DNA of 64,000 nt from an uncultured Lachnospiraceae bacterium (GCA_947626985.1 CANQUG010000004.1:1-64000); one strand, 5' to 3'. Positions 28,350 through 38,346 are shown, counted from the first letter of the stretch. The notes: generated by a model not told the origin, from the sequence alone. Made by a program: numbers and translations.

Positions 28350-29188
28350 CATCGAGAAAACGAAAAAAATTAATTCAGAAAATATGCCTGTATCTCTTCG
28401 TGCTTGTGGTCTGCGTGATCATTCTTTATCCGTATTTCGTCATGTTCACCACCGCGGCCAAGGACAGGGATGAAATGTACGCGCTGAATATGACCATTCT
28501 TCCCCTGGAATGGAAATGGTCGAATTTTATCGAGATCTGGTCAGCGGCTCCCGTATTCCGCTACTTCCTGAACTCCATCATCATCGCGGGAGGCGCCACT
28601 CTGCTGGCCATCCTCTGCGGCATCCCGGCGGCGTACGCCATGAGCCGCATGCAGTTCAAGGGAAAATCCATTTTCCTGGGACTGGTGATCATGAGTCAGA
28701 TGTTTGCGCCGGTGGTGCTTCTGGTAGGCATCTATAAGCTGATGACGACGCTGAAGCTGGTGAACAGCCTGCTGGGCCTGATTCTTCTGAACGCCGCGTT
28801 TAACCAGGCTTTTGCTATCTGGCTCCTGCGGGGCACCTTTCTCTCCATCTCCCCGGAGATGGAACAGGCCGCCAAGATCGACGGCTGCGGAAGGATCGGT
28901 TCTCTCGTCAGGGTTCTGCTGCCCATGGCGGCTCCCGGCGTAGTGACCACGCTGATCTTCGTCTTCATCAACTCCTGGAACGAGTACACGATGGCGCTCA
29001 CCCTCATGTCCACGGATACGCTGAAGCCCATCACCGTGGGAATCAACGTTTTCTATGGGTTTAACATGATTCAGTGGCAGTACCTGTTTGCCACCTCCCT
29101 CTTTGCCACCGTACCGGTCATCATCCTGTTCCTGTGCATCGAAAAGCACCTGGCCGCAGGGCTCACCGCCGGAGGCGTGAAGGGATAA
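28346..29188 (+). CDS. Sugar ABC transporter permease (MalG type)
   Basis: 280 aa. An earlier in-frame start lies deep inside the preceding permease; the ATG at 28346 overlaps that stop codon as ATGA and follows AAAAGGAGG, so I choose it. The protein has a basic N-terminus, six membrane segments and the EAA loop EQAAKIDGCGRIGSLVRVLLP. It is the second half of the importer channel. Confidence 0.93.
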   Translation: MTSRKRKKLIQKICLYLFVLVVCVIILYPYFVMFTTAAKDRDEMYALNMTILPLEWKWSNFIEIWSAAPVFRYFLNSIIIAGGATLLAILCGIPAAYAMSRMQFKGKSIFLGLVIMSQMFAPVVLLVGIYKLMTTLKLVNSLLGLILLNAAFNQAFAIWLLRGTFLSISPEMEQAAKIDGCGRIGSLVRVLLPMAAPGVVTTLIFVFINSWNEYTMALTLMSTDTLKPITVGINVFYGFNMIQWQYLFATSLFATVPVIILFLCIEKHLAAGLTAGGVKG

Positions 29189-29223
29189 TTTCCGATACTC
29201 CGCCGGAGTTTCCAGTCAGACAG

Positions 29224-29329
29224 AAAACGGGACCGCCGGATAATTGCACAGCACACAATATATGGAGGAATCATATTTCCGTTCTTCCATATATTGCGTT
29301 CCGTCAGCAATTACCGACAGTCCCGTTTT
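29224..29329. terminator. Nested 100-bp palindrome, likely bidirectional terminator
   Basis: Three nested perfect arm pairs occur: AAAACGGGAC (29224-29233) with 29320-29329, TAATTGC (29241-29247) with 29307-29313, and AATATATGGA (29257-29266) with 29286-29295. The right end CGACAGTCC followed by T residues resembles the right end of a second nested palindrome at 36834-36931. It lies between convergent genes. Confidence 0.75.
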
Positions 29330-29370
29330 TTATGCGTAAGACCGCTCCTTGCCGCAAATCTGTCTTCCGG

Positions 29371-31818
29371 TTATTTCAGCTGAATTCCCCATATCTTACA
29401 GGATCTCGTGCCCACCACCACATAATTCTCATACACAGCCGGGGACGCCTCGATAGCGCCGTCGCTGAGCACAAAATCGTCATGGGTTTCCCCTGTTTTT
29501 CCATCCAGCAGATACATTTTTCCTCCGCAGCTGCAGTAAAGCACCTTTCCCGTGCCGTCAGAATTATATACGCACACCGGAGAGGACCAGGCATAAAACG
29601 CTACATGTTCCCACACGATCTCACCGGTATGCTTATTGATACAGGACAGCACACCGTCATACTCGGCCCCGGTTCTGGCGACCGTTACGTAGATGTAATC
29701 CGACAGATCTCCTCTGCCCACGGCAATGGTGGACTGCACTCCGCCGGACACGCCTGCCTCGGAAAAGCATTCATAATCCGTCTGCCAGACAATCTCCCCT
29801 GTTTCCGCGTCGATCTTCCAGATGGGAACATTGGCGGTATAGGAGCTTCTCCACCCCAGATGGAAGGAGGTGCTCACGTAAACATAAAGCTTCCCGTCCT
29901 CCACCGAGAGAACCGGCGTGGAATTGGAGTCGTCCAGAGTATCCTGTACCCACACCAGCTGAAGGGTGTTCAGGTCCATGCACATGAGATTTCCGCCGTT
30001 GTCCGCAACAAAAAGATATCCCTTGTATATGGCCGCGCTGGTTTCCATACCGGTCCAGTAACTGGATACATCCGTCCTGATTCCGTAATAATTCCATTTG
30101 ACCACATGATCCGGATTGATGGAGAACGTCCCGGCCTCCTGATCATACTGACTGTTCAGATGAATGAGATAGAGGATCCCGTTTTCTCCCGGATAGATCA
30201 GCGTATCCGTATCCGCGTCCACCAGCGGAGACGAATCAAAATAGCTGAGGGAGCCCCTGGTGGTAAAGGGATCCGCATTGCCGAAGGTATACATCACGCT
30301 GCAGTCCAGAAGATTGATGATAAACACCCGGGCCTGCCCCTCGCTGCTGTCATAGCCCGCGCCTACGTACATGACAGGATATCCCCGGGGATCCAGAGCG
30401 CCGGCGCCCTTAAAGGTATACCCCACATACATGGAGTCCCTGGTGGCTTTCCCGGTTCTGAGATCCGTGAAATAAATATAGCCGTCCATGCAGGCGTAGA
30501 TCACTTCCACCAGCTCATCATCCTCTTTGGCCCAGTCCTCCATATTCATATGGGCTTTCACCTCTCTGGGCCATTTCATCATGAGGGGCTGACCGGTCCA
30601 TCCGCTTCCGGTCCATGTGGCATTGGAGTAGGAAAGAGAACCCGTATCCCGGGACCAGACTCCCTCCAGGGCAAATTCCTTCATCTCCGCATAGCCATAA
30701 GCCGGGCTGTTGCGGAAATTGTCGCCCCGGAAGGTGACGATTCCCTCCAGATCCGTGTAATCTCTGCCAGGGCCGAATTCGATGGGCGAGACAGGAGAAT
30801 ACTCCGACACGTCGGAAAGAACCGCGTCATCCACCATGATTCCTGTGGACTGTATGAAATTTTCCGGCTTTGTAGCCTCCACGCAATGGGGCGCAAAGGA
30901 ATCCGGATCTACGTCCTCGGTAAATAAAGCTTTTACATCCTTAGCCTTAGTCTCTGCATCTTCATCCGCTTCCTTATCCGCATCCTCCCCGGAGGTCAGT
31001 TCCACAGTTCCTTCTCCGCCTTTTCCCTTTCCTGTACCTTCCGCTTTGTCACTGGATGCTATCCGCTGCTGATCGGAGGAATCTTTTCTGCTGCTGAAGG
31101 GCTTTTTCCACAACAGAACCCCTCCGGCAATCACAAAGACGAGAAACAGGCACATTCCCGTCAGCGCATAGATTCTGTTCCGCTGTGCGGCTCTGCGCTT
31201 CTTTCTTCTTTTCCGTGTTCCGGAATGCTGCGGATTTCTTCCGGCCGTTTTCTCTGCGGCGGGATACCTCCGCGTATTTTCGCTGCTTTTTTCTATATTC
31301 CTGCTCTTCTTTTCCAGACGCCTCTGAGCTTCCGCAAGCCTGGCCTCCATACGGTCTTCATAGCTTCCGGAGCGGGATTCCTCGGACCTCCTTCTCTGAA
31401 CCTCCGAAGCTTCCTCCGCTCTCCTTCTCCGGACCTCCGAAGCTCCTTCTGACGTCCTTCTCCGGACTTCCGGAGTTTCTTCCGGCCTCCTTCTCTGGAC
31501 TTCCGAAGTTTCCTCCGCTCTCCTTCTCCGGACCTCCGGAGTTTCTTCCGGTCTCCTTCTCCGGGCCTCCGAAGCTTCTTCAGTTCTCCTTCTCTGAATC
31601 TCCTGGCGTCTTTCTCCGCTTCCTTCCTGTGCGGAAGAACGTCTCGCCGTTCTCCTGCCGGACGACCGGGACTCCTCATCCCTCGATATATTCAGAACCT
31701 CCAGCTGTCTTCCGGCATTCCCGCCGCCTGCCTGAAAACGCCTGTCCGCTCTCCCGTCCTGTGCTTCAGGATCCCACCCGAAGCCTTCGCCGTTTCCTGA
31801 GCTGTTGATATTTCTCAT
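29371..31818 (-). CDS. Membrane-anchored PQQ-like beta-propeller protein with charged repeat N-terminus
   Basis: 815 aa. Residues ~1-210 are cytoplasmic and low in complexity: an 11-residue unit such as RRRRPEETPEV is repeated about seven times. One membrane segment follows (IYALTGMCLFLVFVIAGGVLLW), so the rest is outside the cell. The extracellular part (from ~residue 330) has beta-propeller blades of the PQQ/YncE type (DGYIYFTDLRTGKATRDSM, NGGNLMCMDLNTLQLVW, INKHTGEIVWEH, GGKMYLLDGKTGE). No PQQ-enzyme catalytic residues were recognised, so a binding or scaffold role is likely. The coding DNA of the repeat is pyrimidine-rich on the plus strand. Confidence 0.8.
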   Translation of the reverse strand: MRNINSSGNGEGFGWDPEAQDGRADRRFQAGGGNAGRQLEVLNISRDEESRSSGRRTARRSSAQEGSGERRQEIQRRRTEEASEARRRRPEETPEVRRRRAEETSEVQRRRPEETPEVRRRTSEGASEVRRRRAEEASEVQRRRSEESRSGSYEDRMEARLAEAQRRLEKKSRNIEKSSENTRRYPAAEKTAGRNPQHSGTRKRRKKRRAAQRNRIYALTGMCLFLVFVIAGGVLLWKKPFSSRKDSSDQQRIASSDKAEGTGKGKGGEGTVELTSGEDADKEADEDAETKAKDVKALFTEDVDPDSFAPHCVEATKPENFIQSTGIMVDDAVLSDVSEYSPVSPIEFGPGRDYTDLEGIVTFRGDNFRNSPAYGYAEMKEFALEGVWSRDTGSLSYSNATWTGSGWTGQPLMMKWPREVKAHMNMEDWAKEDDELVEVIYACMDGYIYFTDLRTGKATRDSMYVGYTFKGAGALDPRGYPVMYVGAGYDSSEGQARVFIINLLDCSVMYTFGNADPFTTRGSLSYFDSSPLVDADTDTLIYPGENGILYLIHLNSQYDQEAGTFSINPDHVVKWNYYGIRTDVSSYWTGMETSAAIYKGYLFVADNGGNLMCMDLNTLQLVWVQDTLDDSNSTPVLSVEDGKLYVYVSTSFHLGWRSSYTANVPIWKIDAETGEIVWQTDYECFSEAGVSGGVQSTIAVGRGDLSDYIYVTVARTGAEYDGVLSCINKHTGEIVWEHVAFYAWSSPVCVYNSDGTGKVLYCSCGGKMYLLDGKTGETHDDFVLSDGAIEASPAVYENYVVVGTRSCKIWGIQLK

Positions 31819-32106
31819 TTCCTTCCGCCCTCATTCCCAATTTCATCTTTTGTACCGGAATTACAGAATATCCTCTGCCCGGATTCCGGTATACACGCAT
31901 TTCATAATCCGTTCGCTTCCCATCCGTGTATCTTCCTGCAGATCTTCCCGCAGATCATTGCGCTTTTTCGCATTGTTCTTTCCGAATCCAACTCTATTTT
32001 ATTGTATTTTATACTAAAACGGTTGTTTCAACAAGATAAAATCCCCAAATTATACAATGATAAAAAAAATATTGGAAAGACGACAGAAGAAACCTCATTA
32101 CGGCAG

Positions 32107-32138
32107 AAAAATAGAGCAGACTGTGCTGCTCTATTTTT
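32107..32138. terminator. Terminator after fucI
   Basis: AAAAATAGAGCAG (32107-32119) and CTGCTCTATTTTT (32126-32138) form a perfect 13-bp stem with a 6-nt loop, 31 nt beyond the fucI stop. It can work in both directions. The rest of 31819-32168 holds no gene. Confidence 0.88.
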
Positions 32139-32168
32139 GAAACCATTCCTGTTTTTCGTTCAGGCAGA

Positions 32169-33971
32169 TTATTTCTTATACATGGGTCCGTAGGTCTGGC
32201 AGGCTCTGTAATCCGCGCCCTCTTTATCCATGCCGAAGGCGTTCCACGCTGCGGGACGGAAGATCTTCTCAGGATCCACATTGTGCATGCACACCGGAAT
32301 TCTCAGCATGGAGCAGAGAGTGATCAGGTCCGCGCCGATATGGCCGTAGCTGATAGCTCCGTGGTTAGCGCCCCAGTTGTTCATCACATCGTAAGCGGTC
32401 TTGAAGGGAGAACCCTCTTTTCCGTCGCATCTGGGCGTAAACCAGGTGCAGGGCCATGTGTAGTCCGTTCTCTTCCAGATCTTATCGGAAACATCATCGG
32501 GAAGGTTCACTGTCCAGCCCTCTGCGATCTGGAGAACCGGACCAAGGCCCTTCACCAGATTCAGACGGATCATGGTAGCAGGCATCTCTGCTCTGGTAAG
32601 GAATCTGGAGGAATATCCGCCGCCGCGGAAATAACCGTTGTCAGCGGGATTCCAGGTAGTGGCGTTCATAATGGCCTTCTGATCTTCCTCGGTCACGTTC
32701 CACCATTCCTTCATCACGCCGTTTCCGTTCTCATCCTTCGCTTCTCCGCAGGCGTCCAGGCAGGCGGCGCCGGAGTTGATCAGATGGATGAAGCCGCCGT
32801 TTTCCTTCGCAACGCCTTCCAGATCATAACCGGTAGCCTTCTTCACGGCCTCCGGGCTCCAGTAGGTACGAACATCGGCAAAAATCTGGGCACGGTTGGT
32901 CAGCAGCTTCATGAACAGCATTCCAAGACCGTTCAGGATATCGTTCTCCGTAGCAAGGATATAGGGCTCTCTGGCTCCTTCCCAGTCGAAGGAGGTGTTC
33001 AGCATGGCCTCCGGGAAATCGCAGTTGGGATAAAAGTCTGTCCACTGTCTCTGACCCTGGAAGCCTGCGGCGATGGCATTGTGTCCGATGGCTTCCTCGG
33101 AGAATTTCTCATCCAGCTTGTCACTTCCGCTCATGAGGTCCTTGATGATCACCATCATCTTCACCACGAACTCCCAGTCCGCATCCTTCTGCTCCCGGGA
33201 TTTCTGAATGAATTCCGGATTCTTGTCAAAGCCTTCCTTACAGAATTCCTTCGTCCATTTCAGCGCCTTCTCGTATTCCTCTTTATTATAAATGCCCTCT
33301 GTCATGCGGCGGATGATCTCCACCTCATCTATGGATTCCACACGCATTCCCAGATAGGACTCCAGGAAATCCGTGTCCATAATGGAGCCGCCGATACCCA
33401 TGGTAACGGAACCGATCTGCAGATAGGATTTCCCCTTCATGGTAGCCGCAGCCACAGCCGCGCGGCCGAATCTCAGCAGTTTTTCCTTTACATCCTCCGG
33501 GATGGAGGTATCGTCTGCCTCGCACACATCATGGCCGTAAATTCCGAATGCGGGAAGGCCCTTCTGTGCGTGGGTGGCCAATACGGACGCCAGGTAAACC
33601 GCGCCGGGTCTCTCTGTTCCGTTAAAGCCCCACACCGCCTTGATGGTGTTCCGGTCCATGTCCATGGTCTCTGCACCGTAGCACCAGCAGGGAGTCACTG
33701 TCAGCGTGATAGCCACTCCTGCCTTCTCAAATTTCGCCTGGCAGGCGGCTGCCTCGCCCACGCGTCCGATGGTGGTATCCGCGATCACAACCTTCACCGG
33801 TTCGCCGTTGGAGTATCTGAGGTTTTCTTCAAACAATTTCGCTGCGGATTTCGCCATGTTCATGGTCTGCTCTTCCAGAGATCCGCGTACGTCCAGGACT
33901 CCTTTCCGTCCGTCAATCGTCGGCCGGATGCCGATCACAGGATAATCACCAACGTATCTGTTTTTTGCCAT
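32169..33971 (-). CDS. fucI: L-fucose isomerase
   Basis: 600 aa, the family length. It begins [20 protein letters not shown] and carries [28 protein letters not shown], the active-site segment [18 protein letters not shown] and [12 protein letters not shown], which hold the Glu and Asp metal ligands. It converts L-fucose to L-fuculose (and D-arabinose to D-ribulose) in the cytoplasm. A start five codons earlier contains the ribosome site GGAGGG, so the ATG at 33971 is chosen. Kinase and aldolase of the pathway are not in this window. The gene is divergent from the flavoprotein gene. Confidence 0.95.
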   Translation of the reverse strand: MAKNRYVGDYPVIGIRPTIDGRKGVLDVRGSLEEQTMNMAKSAAKLFEENLRYSNGEPVKVVIADTTIGRVGEAAACQAKFEKAGVAITLTVTPCWCYGAETMDMDRNTIKAVWGFNGTERPGAVYLASVLATHAQKGLPAFGIYGHDVCEADDTSIPEDVKEKLLRFGRAAVAAATMKGKSYLQIGSVTMGIGGSIMDTDFLESYLGMRVESIDEVEIIRRMTEGIYNKEEYEKALKWTKEFCKEGFDKNPEFIQKSREQKDADWEFVVKMMVIIKDLMSGSDKLDEKFSEEAIGHNAIAAGFQGQRQWTDFYPNCDFPEAMLNTSFDWEGAREPYILATENDILNGLGMLFMKLLTNRAQIFADVRTYWSPEAVKKATGYDLEGVAKENGGFIHLINSGAACLDACGEAKDENGNGVMKEWWNVTEEDQKAIMNATTWNPADNGYFRGGGYSSRFLTRAEMPATMIRLNLVKGLGPVLQIAEGWTVNLPDDVSDKIWKRTDYTWPCTWFTPRCDGKEGSPFKTAYDVMNNWGANHGAISYGHIGADLITLCSMLRIPVCMHNVDPEKIFRPAAWNAFGMDKEGADYRACQTYGPMYKK

Positions 33972-34253
33972 TTTTTGTCCCTCCATTTTTTGTTTTTTCT
34001 GAATTATATAAGTTTTTGCTGTGCTTTATTGAAAACATCAAATTATGGTTTTAATTATACATCAGTCTTCCGGAAAAATCACGCAAAAAATAGTCAGGAT
34101 ATGGACATTTTTTGTGATTTTTGATCAGGCGGTCACCATTCGCCCCGCAGGAAGTACAATTTTGCCGGCCATATGTAAAATCGCTCATGCAGATTTTCAC
34201 CTCAGCCGCAGGAAATAACCAAAATTCAGCCTTTCAGAGGGCAAAAATCATAC

Positions 34254-34282
34254 TTGTATTTCCCGGAAGGTTTCCTTAAAAT
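34254..34282 (+). promoter_or_regulatory. Promoter of the Fe-S flavoprotein gene
   Basis: TTGTAT (34254-34259), 17 bp, TAAAAT (34277-34282). The divergent fucI side has a TATAAT in the 34050-34060 region on the minus strand but no good -35, so it probably needs an activator. Nothing else is seen in 33972-34318. Confidence 0.65.
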
Positions 34283-34318
34283 GAAAATATGTACAAAAAA
34301 AGACATGGAGGCATGAAT

Positions 34319-35266
34319 ATGAAAGTTTTAGGTATTTCAATGGGCCGCAAAAATGAACGCAGCGATATTTACTGCAAGCAGGTACTGAAAGGCGCGGAAG
34401 CGGAAGGCGCCGACGTTCAGTTCATCAACACTGTGGCAATGAATATCGGTCAGTGCCGCGGCTGCGGCGCCTGCTCCAAAGCTCCCGACGGAAAGATCAA
34501 ATGCGTACTCAAGGACGATTATCTCACACTGGAGGAGATGGTTCTTGACGCGGACGGTATCGTGATCGCGGCGCCGGTTTATTCCGTAGGCATCGTGGGA
34601 CAGCTGAAGAATTTCCTGGACCGCTTCGGCGCAGCCCATGACCGCGCATCCCTGCTGGAAGAGCAGAAGCAGCGCAAAGCGGAAGGCCGTCCCCTTCTGG
34701 ACGAGCGTTATTTCAAGGATCGCTACTGCAGCTATGTGGCGGTAGGCGGCGCATGGACGGAAGACTGGACCTGCATGGGCCTGCCGATGATGCATCTGTT
34801 CAGCTGCTCACAGGCCATGAAGGTAGTGGGCCAGATCAACGCAAACGATCAGGGCCGCAAGACCAGTCCGTTCCTCGACGAGCCCATGATGAACGATATG
34901 TTTGCCATGGGACAGAACCTGGCGAAAAATATCGGCGTTCCCTATGAGGAGACCACCTGGTTCGGCAGAGAAGGAACCTGTCCGGTCTGTCATCTGGATC
35001 TGCTCATGGTGAACGGAACGAACCAGGTAACCTGCCCGGTGTGCGGCATCCACGGACATATGGAACTGGACGGCGAAAAGCTGAAGGTGGTCTTCCCGGA
35101 GGAGGAGAAGAAACGCGCCCGCAATACCATTCCCGGACTCTACGAGCATCACAATGAAATCGGCGAAATGATGAGAATATGTATTCCGAAGCTGCAGGAG
35201 CACAAGGAATTCCTGGCTGAGAAGAGAAAAGAATATGCCGCGTATAAACCGGTATGGTCCGATTAA
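34319..35266 (+). CDS. NAD(P)H-dependent iron-sulfur flavoprotein with C-terminal zinc ribbon
   Basis: 315 aa. Begins MKVLGISMGRKNERSD, the phosphate-binding start of a flavodoxin-like FMN fold. It continues with CRGCGAC and KCVLKDD (Cys46, 49, 52, 62), the cysteine pattern of iron-sulfur flavoproteins, then IVIAAPVYSVGIVGQLKNFLDR. The C-terminal third adds two CPVC knuckles 18 residues apart, a rubredoxin- or zinc-ribbon-like module. GGAGG fits the ATG at 34319 better than the ATG two codons before. Electron transfer is likely; partner and substrate are unknown. Its divergence from fucI does not prove a role in fucose use. Confidence 0.82.
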   Translation: MKVLGISMGRKNERSDIYCKQVLKGAEAEGADVQFINTVAMNIGQCRGCGACSKAPDGKIKCVLKDDYLTLEEMVLDADGIVIAAPVYSVGIVGQLKNFLDRFGAAHDRASLLEEQKQRKAEGRPLLDERYFKDRYCSYVAVGGAWTEDWTCMGLPMMHLFSCSQAMKVVGQINANDQGRKTSPFLDEPMMNDMFAMGQNLAKNIGVPYEETTWFGREGTCPVCHLDLLMVNGTNQVTCPVCGIHGHMELDGEKLKVVFPEEEKKRARNTIPGLYEHHNEIGEMMRICIPKLQEHKEFLAEKRKEYAAYKPVWSD

Positions 35267-35460
35267 TTACATAAGTGCCTGAAATGATAAGAGCAGAATG
35301 CTATGGATAATAGTATTCTGCTTTTATTCATCTACGAGAATTTGATAACTGTAATTTTTTCATCTGCGGGAATTTGATAACTGAATTTTTCGTCTATGGG
35401 AATTTCATACAGAAATATTGAGCTTATGTCCATGAATTGATATAATTGGATGAAAAGACA

Positions 35461-35680
35461 GACACCAGATTAAAAAGATTATAAATGTAATGGATACACG
35501 TCCGAAAATCCGGACGGCAAGCCTGACTTCAGATAAAAGATTAAATGTAACGGATACATGTTTGAAAATTCGGACAGCGAACCTGACTTCAGATAAAAGA
35601 TTAAATGTAACGGATACATGTTTGAAAATTCGGACAGTGAACCTGACTTCAGATAAAAGATTAAATGTAACGGATACTGA
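35461..35680 (+). repeat. 60-bp tandem repeat, three full copies plus partial ends
   Basis: Copies at 35492-35551, 35552-35611 and 35612-35671 have an exact 60-bp period, with a decayed copy before 35491 and the start of another at 35672. Copies 2 and 3 differ by one base. The second half of the unit (GACTTCAGATAAAAGATTAA onwards) is identical in all. The period is a multiple of three, so a frame encoding LNVTDTCLKIRTANLTSDKR repeats stays open, but no ribosome site precedes it. The remainder of 35267-35769 shows nothing else. Confidence 0.9.
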
Positions 35681-35769
35681 TGAGTGAATCCAGATGAACA
35701 AATCTGTTTCCGGAGAAAAACAGCGCTGGACACGCACAAGAACAGAAAGGCACGGAAATTACTGAAATT

Positions 35770-36699
35770 ATGAAAGCATTTCACGAGGTACGCAGCTACG
35801 ATTCCGATTTTATGGTCTGGCAGTCCGCCTACCAGGACATCAGCTTTCTGGCTCACTGGCACCAGGAGCTGGAGCTGATCTACATCCATTCCGGCAAAGC
35901 CCGTTTTCGTATCAATGACGACGAATTTACCGCTTTTGCCGGAGATCTGATTTTTGTGGATACGGGAGATTTTCATTACAGCGACTCCTATGACTGCAAG
36001 AACATGCTGGACTTTATCGTCTTTGACCCGGGCATTATCAGCCCCCACTACGGCCGCTCAAATTTTGTCCATCCCCATATCACGGCAGAGACGCTGGCCG
36101 GTCTGGGGATGACGGAGAACACCAGGCAGCTCTTTGCCCGGGTGAGCCGCGAGCTGCGGGAAAAGGAGCCCTTCTATCAGGAAATCGTGTCCGCCATGCT
36201 GCGGGAATTCGTCTACCGCCTGCGCCGCCTTCTTCCCGTCCGCGAGGAGACGGCCGCCGCATCCAACGACCGGGCTGAAATGCTTTACGATATCCAGCAC
36301 GTTCTCACCTACATCGACGAGCACTATAACGAAGAGCTTCCTCTGTCCCTGGCCGCCTCCATGATGAACTTCAGCGAAAGCCATTTTTCCAAAGTGTTTA
36401 AAAAGCTGGTAGGGCTGAACTACATCGCCTATCTGAACGCCGTACGCATCGAACAGGCCGCTTCCATGCTCCGGGGCACCGGGGCAAAGGTTTCGGACAT
36501 CGCCCTGTCCTGCGGCTTCGGCAATGTGCGCTCCTTTAACCGCACCTTCAAAAAATATACCGGGTACACTCCGTCGGAATTCCTCATGCTGCCGGACGCC
36601 CAAGTGCGGAATTTCTCCTTCTACAAGCGCAAAGAGGAGCGGACTCATTATGTGCAGAATGATTCCCTTACGCTGGTGAAAAATTCCGCGCTGCCGTGA
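35770..36699 (+). CDS. Cupin-AraC family transcriptional regulator
   Basis: 309 aa. The N-terminal cupin sensor (AHWHQELELIYIHSGKARFRIND, GDLIFVDTGDFHYS) is followed by an AraC double helix-turn-helix (LPLSLAASMMNFSESHFSKVF and VSDIALSCGFGNVRSFNRTFKKYTGYTPSEF). Such proteins control carbohydrate genes. It could control fucI or the flavoprotein gene; no target site is evident. The ribosome site is weak. The last few codons and the following bases are duplicated 66 bp downstream. Confidence 0.9.
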   Translation: MKAFHEVRSYDSDFMVWQSAYQDISFLAHWHQELELIYIHSGKARFRINDDEFTAFAGDLIFVDTGDFHYSDSYDCKNMLDFIVFDPGIISPHYGRSNFVHPHITAETLAGLGMTENTRQLFARVSRELREKEPFYQEIVSAMLREFVYRLRRLLPVREETAAASNDRAEMLYDIQHVLTYIDEHYNEELPLSLAASMMNFSESHFSKVFKKLVGLNYIAYLNAVRIEQAASMLRGTGAKVSDIALSCGFGNVRSFNRTFKKYTGYTPSEFLMLPDAQVRNFSFYKRKEERTHYVQNDSLTLVKNSALP

Positions 36700-36788
36700 T
36701 GCGGTCCCTGCACAGGAATAACCAATTACAACTACGCTGCCATGGAAACCTATACGCTGCCGTAATACGGTCCCTGCACAGGCATAAC
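36689..36788 (+). repeat. Duplicated 34-bp segment covering the araC stop codon
   Basis: The 34 bp at 36689-36722 (last codons, stop and 3' flank of the regulator gene) recur at 36755-36788 with three substitutions. A partial third trace (ACGCTGCCATGG) lies between them. It looks like a small segmental duplication of the gene's 3' end. Confidence 0.75.
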
Positions 36789-36833
36789 GCCATGGCCTGC
36801 TGCGGCGAATAGAAAATCCCCCTGAAATTTCAT

Positions 36834-36931
36834 AAAAGGACTGTCGAACTACTGCATGACGGAGCGATATACCGGCGATTTTTGCATCTCTGATATATCA
36901 TGTCCTGTCAGCATTGAACGACAGTCCTTTT
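36834..36931. terminator. Second nested palindrome, likely terminator
   Basis: AAAAGGACTGTCG (36834-36846) pairs perfectly with CGACAGTCCTTTT (36919-36931). Inner pairs TGAC/GTCA (36857-36860 with 36907-36910) and GATATA/TATATC (36866-36871 with 36894-36899) give the same nested layout as 29224-29329, with a similar right end. It closes the plus-strand araC gene. The remaining part of 36700-37079 has no gene. Confidence 0.75.
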
Positions 36932-37079
36932 TTGTGAGCGGGCGGTTATACCCCCGAGAATCTCAGGATTCCGCAAGAATCCCTTTTAAATGAAGCTTAC
37001 TCCAAAATCCGCATTGAAAGACATGTGAAATATTTGCAGCTGCATGGCACGGCCGCAACTGTTTTCGCATTTCAAAGAC

Positions 37080-38204
37080 TCAGAATGCGGAAGCCTCCGA
37101 CGGCGGCGTAAAGATCTCGCCCGCCTGCTCATCCGTCAGATCTACTCCAAATACATTTTTATAGTAATTCTTCGTCTCCTCGATAATGTCGATATCGGAG
37201 AACAGCTCGGGATATACGGTCTGTGCCAGCCACAGCAGGGTTACTGGAGTATCCACGCCGCAGGTGTAGCTGCGGTACATACCCAGAGGCATTTTGTTCA
37301 CTTTCTGGTTCTTCACCGCATCGATCTCACTCCAGTCGTAGCTGCCGATGGTGTTTTCATAGAGATCCTCGGGCTGAGCCGCGTTAAAATTAGTGATAAG
37401 GATTCTCTGGGGATTCCATGCATAAATCTGCTCCATATTTACCGCTGTGGAATTGTCGGTTTCCATCTCCTCGCCCACGTTCACGGCGCCGATGGCGTCC
37501 GCCCACCACTGGCCGAAAAACTTCTGTCCAGAGGTGGTGATGGTGGTATCGTTATACTGGAACAGGAAGAAAATCCGCTCCCGCTCCTCGTCAGACAAAC
37601 CGCTGACCCGTTCCTGCACACGGTTATAGATCTCCTCGCTGTAATCCGAAACAAGCTGAGTACGATCGTTTTCCGGGAACAGCTGGGAGAGAAGCAGAAT
37701 CCAGTTGTTCAGAGTTTCAATGGCGTCATAACCCCACTTGCCGGGAGAAATGGCCAGCGCAGGGATTCCTGCGTCAAGAAGCTGCTGCCCCAGCTGAGCG
37801 CTGCCGGCCCCGTAAAAAACCACATCGGGCTCCAGCTTCAGCAGTTCCTCAATATTTACGTTCGTACCGTCGATAAATCCGGTCTCCGCGTTCAGAATCT
37901 CGGGATAAAGCTCGGACAGAAGACTGTTCTGAGCCGCCGTCATACTGGGCTCCGCCATACCCACGATTTTTTCCGCGGAGTCAAAAAATACGGCAAGCAC
38001 AGAGGGCAGCGGATAGATATCGCATACCACGATCCTGTTGATCTCCGCGGGAACCTCCACGGTGTTGTCCATATGATCCACCACTGTGATGGTGCCGGCC
38101 GTTTCCTCCTGAGCTTCGGCGCTCACCTGGATACTGCCCATGATGAGGGAAAACAGCATCACCGCCGTTAAGAGCAAACTCAAACGCCTGGATTTTTTTG
38201 TCAT
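37080..38204 (-). CDS. ABC importer substrate-binding protein (FecB/BtuF type)
   Basis: 374 aa. A signal peptide (MTKKSRRLSLLLTAVMLFSLIMGSIQVSAEA) without a lipobox precedes a helical-backbone binding protein of the periplasmic-binding family (TVEVPAEINRIVVCD, LPSVLAVFF, LEPDVVFYGAGSA, YAWNPQRILITNF). This type binds siderophores, haem, cobamides or metal chelates. AAAGGAGG places the start at 38204. It lies 250 nt downstream of the nitrogenase-like genes, in the same direction, and belongs with the FecCD permease and ATPase of that operon; no cargo can be read from the sequence. Confidence 0.88.
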   Translation of the reverse strand: MTKKSRRLSLLLTAVMLFSLIMGSIQVSAEAQEETAGTITVVDHMDNTVEVPAEINRIVVCDIYPLPSVLAVFFDSAEKIVGMAEPSMTAAQNSLLSELYPEILNAETGFIDGTNVNIEELLKLEPDVVFYGAGSAQLGQQLLDAGIPALAISPGKWGYDAIETLNNWILLLSQLFPENDRTQLVSDYSEEIYNRVQERVSGLSDEERERIFFLFQYNDTTITTSGQKFFGQWWADAIGAVNVGEEMETDNSTAVNMEQIYAWNPQRILITNFNAAQPEDLYENTIGSYDWSEIDAVKNQKVNKMPLGMYRSYTCGVDTPVTLLWLAQTVYPELFSDIDIIEETKNYYKNVFGVDLTDEQAGEIFTPPSEASAF

Positions 38205-38346
38205 TTTGTAATCCTCCTTTTGAAAATATATGATAAATTTCAGGGTTACCATGATCCTGACCGAATAAATATCCGGAGTGAAGCGCCTCACGGCAGTTTT
38301 TCTTCCGGGAACTGTAATAAAGCAGTTTGCAGCTGGACAGACTGAT

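Noticed and set aside
29074-30927. 617-codon plus-strand frame opposite the beta-propeller gene
   Set aside because: Shadow frame; the minus-strand product has propeller repeats and a membrane anchor.
32283-34124. 613-codon plus-strand frame opposite fucI
   Set aside because: Shadow of the clearly conserved L-fucose isomerase.
35405-36048. Minus-strand frames with SVTFNLLSEVRF repeats
   Set aside because: They translate the 60-bp tandem repeat and run into the antisense of the AraC gene.
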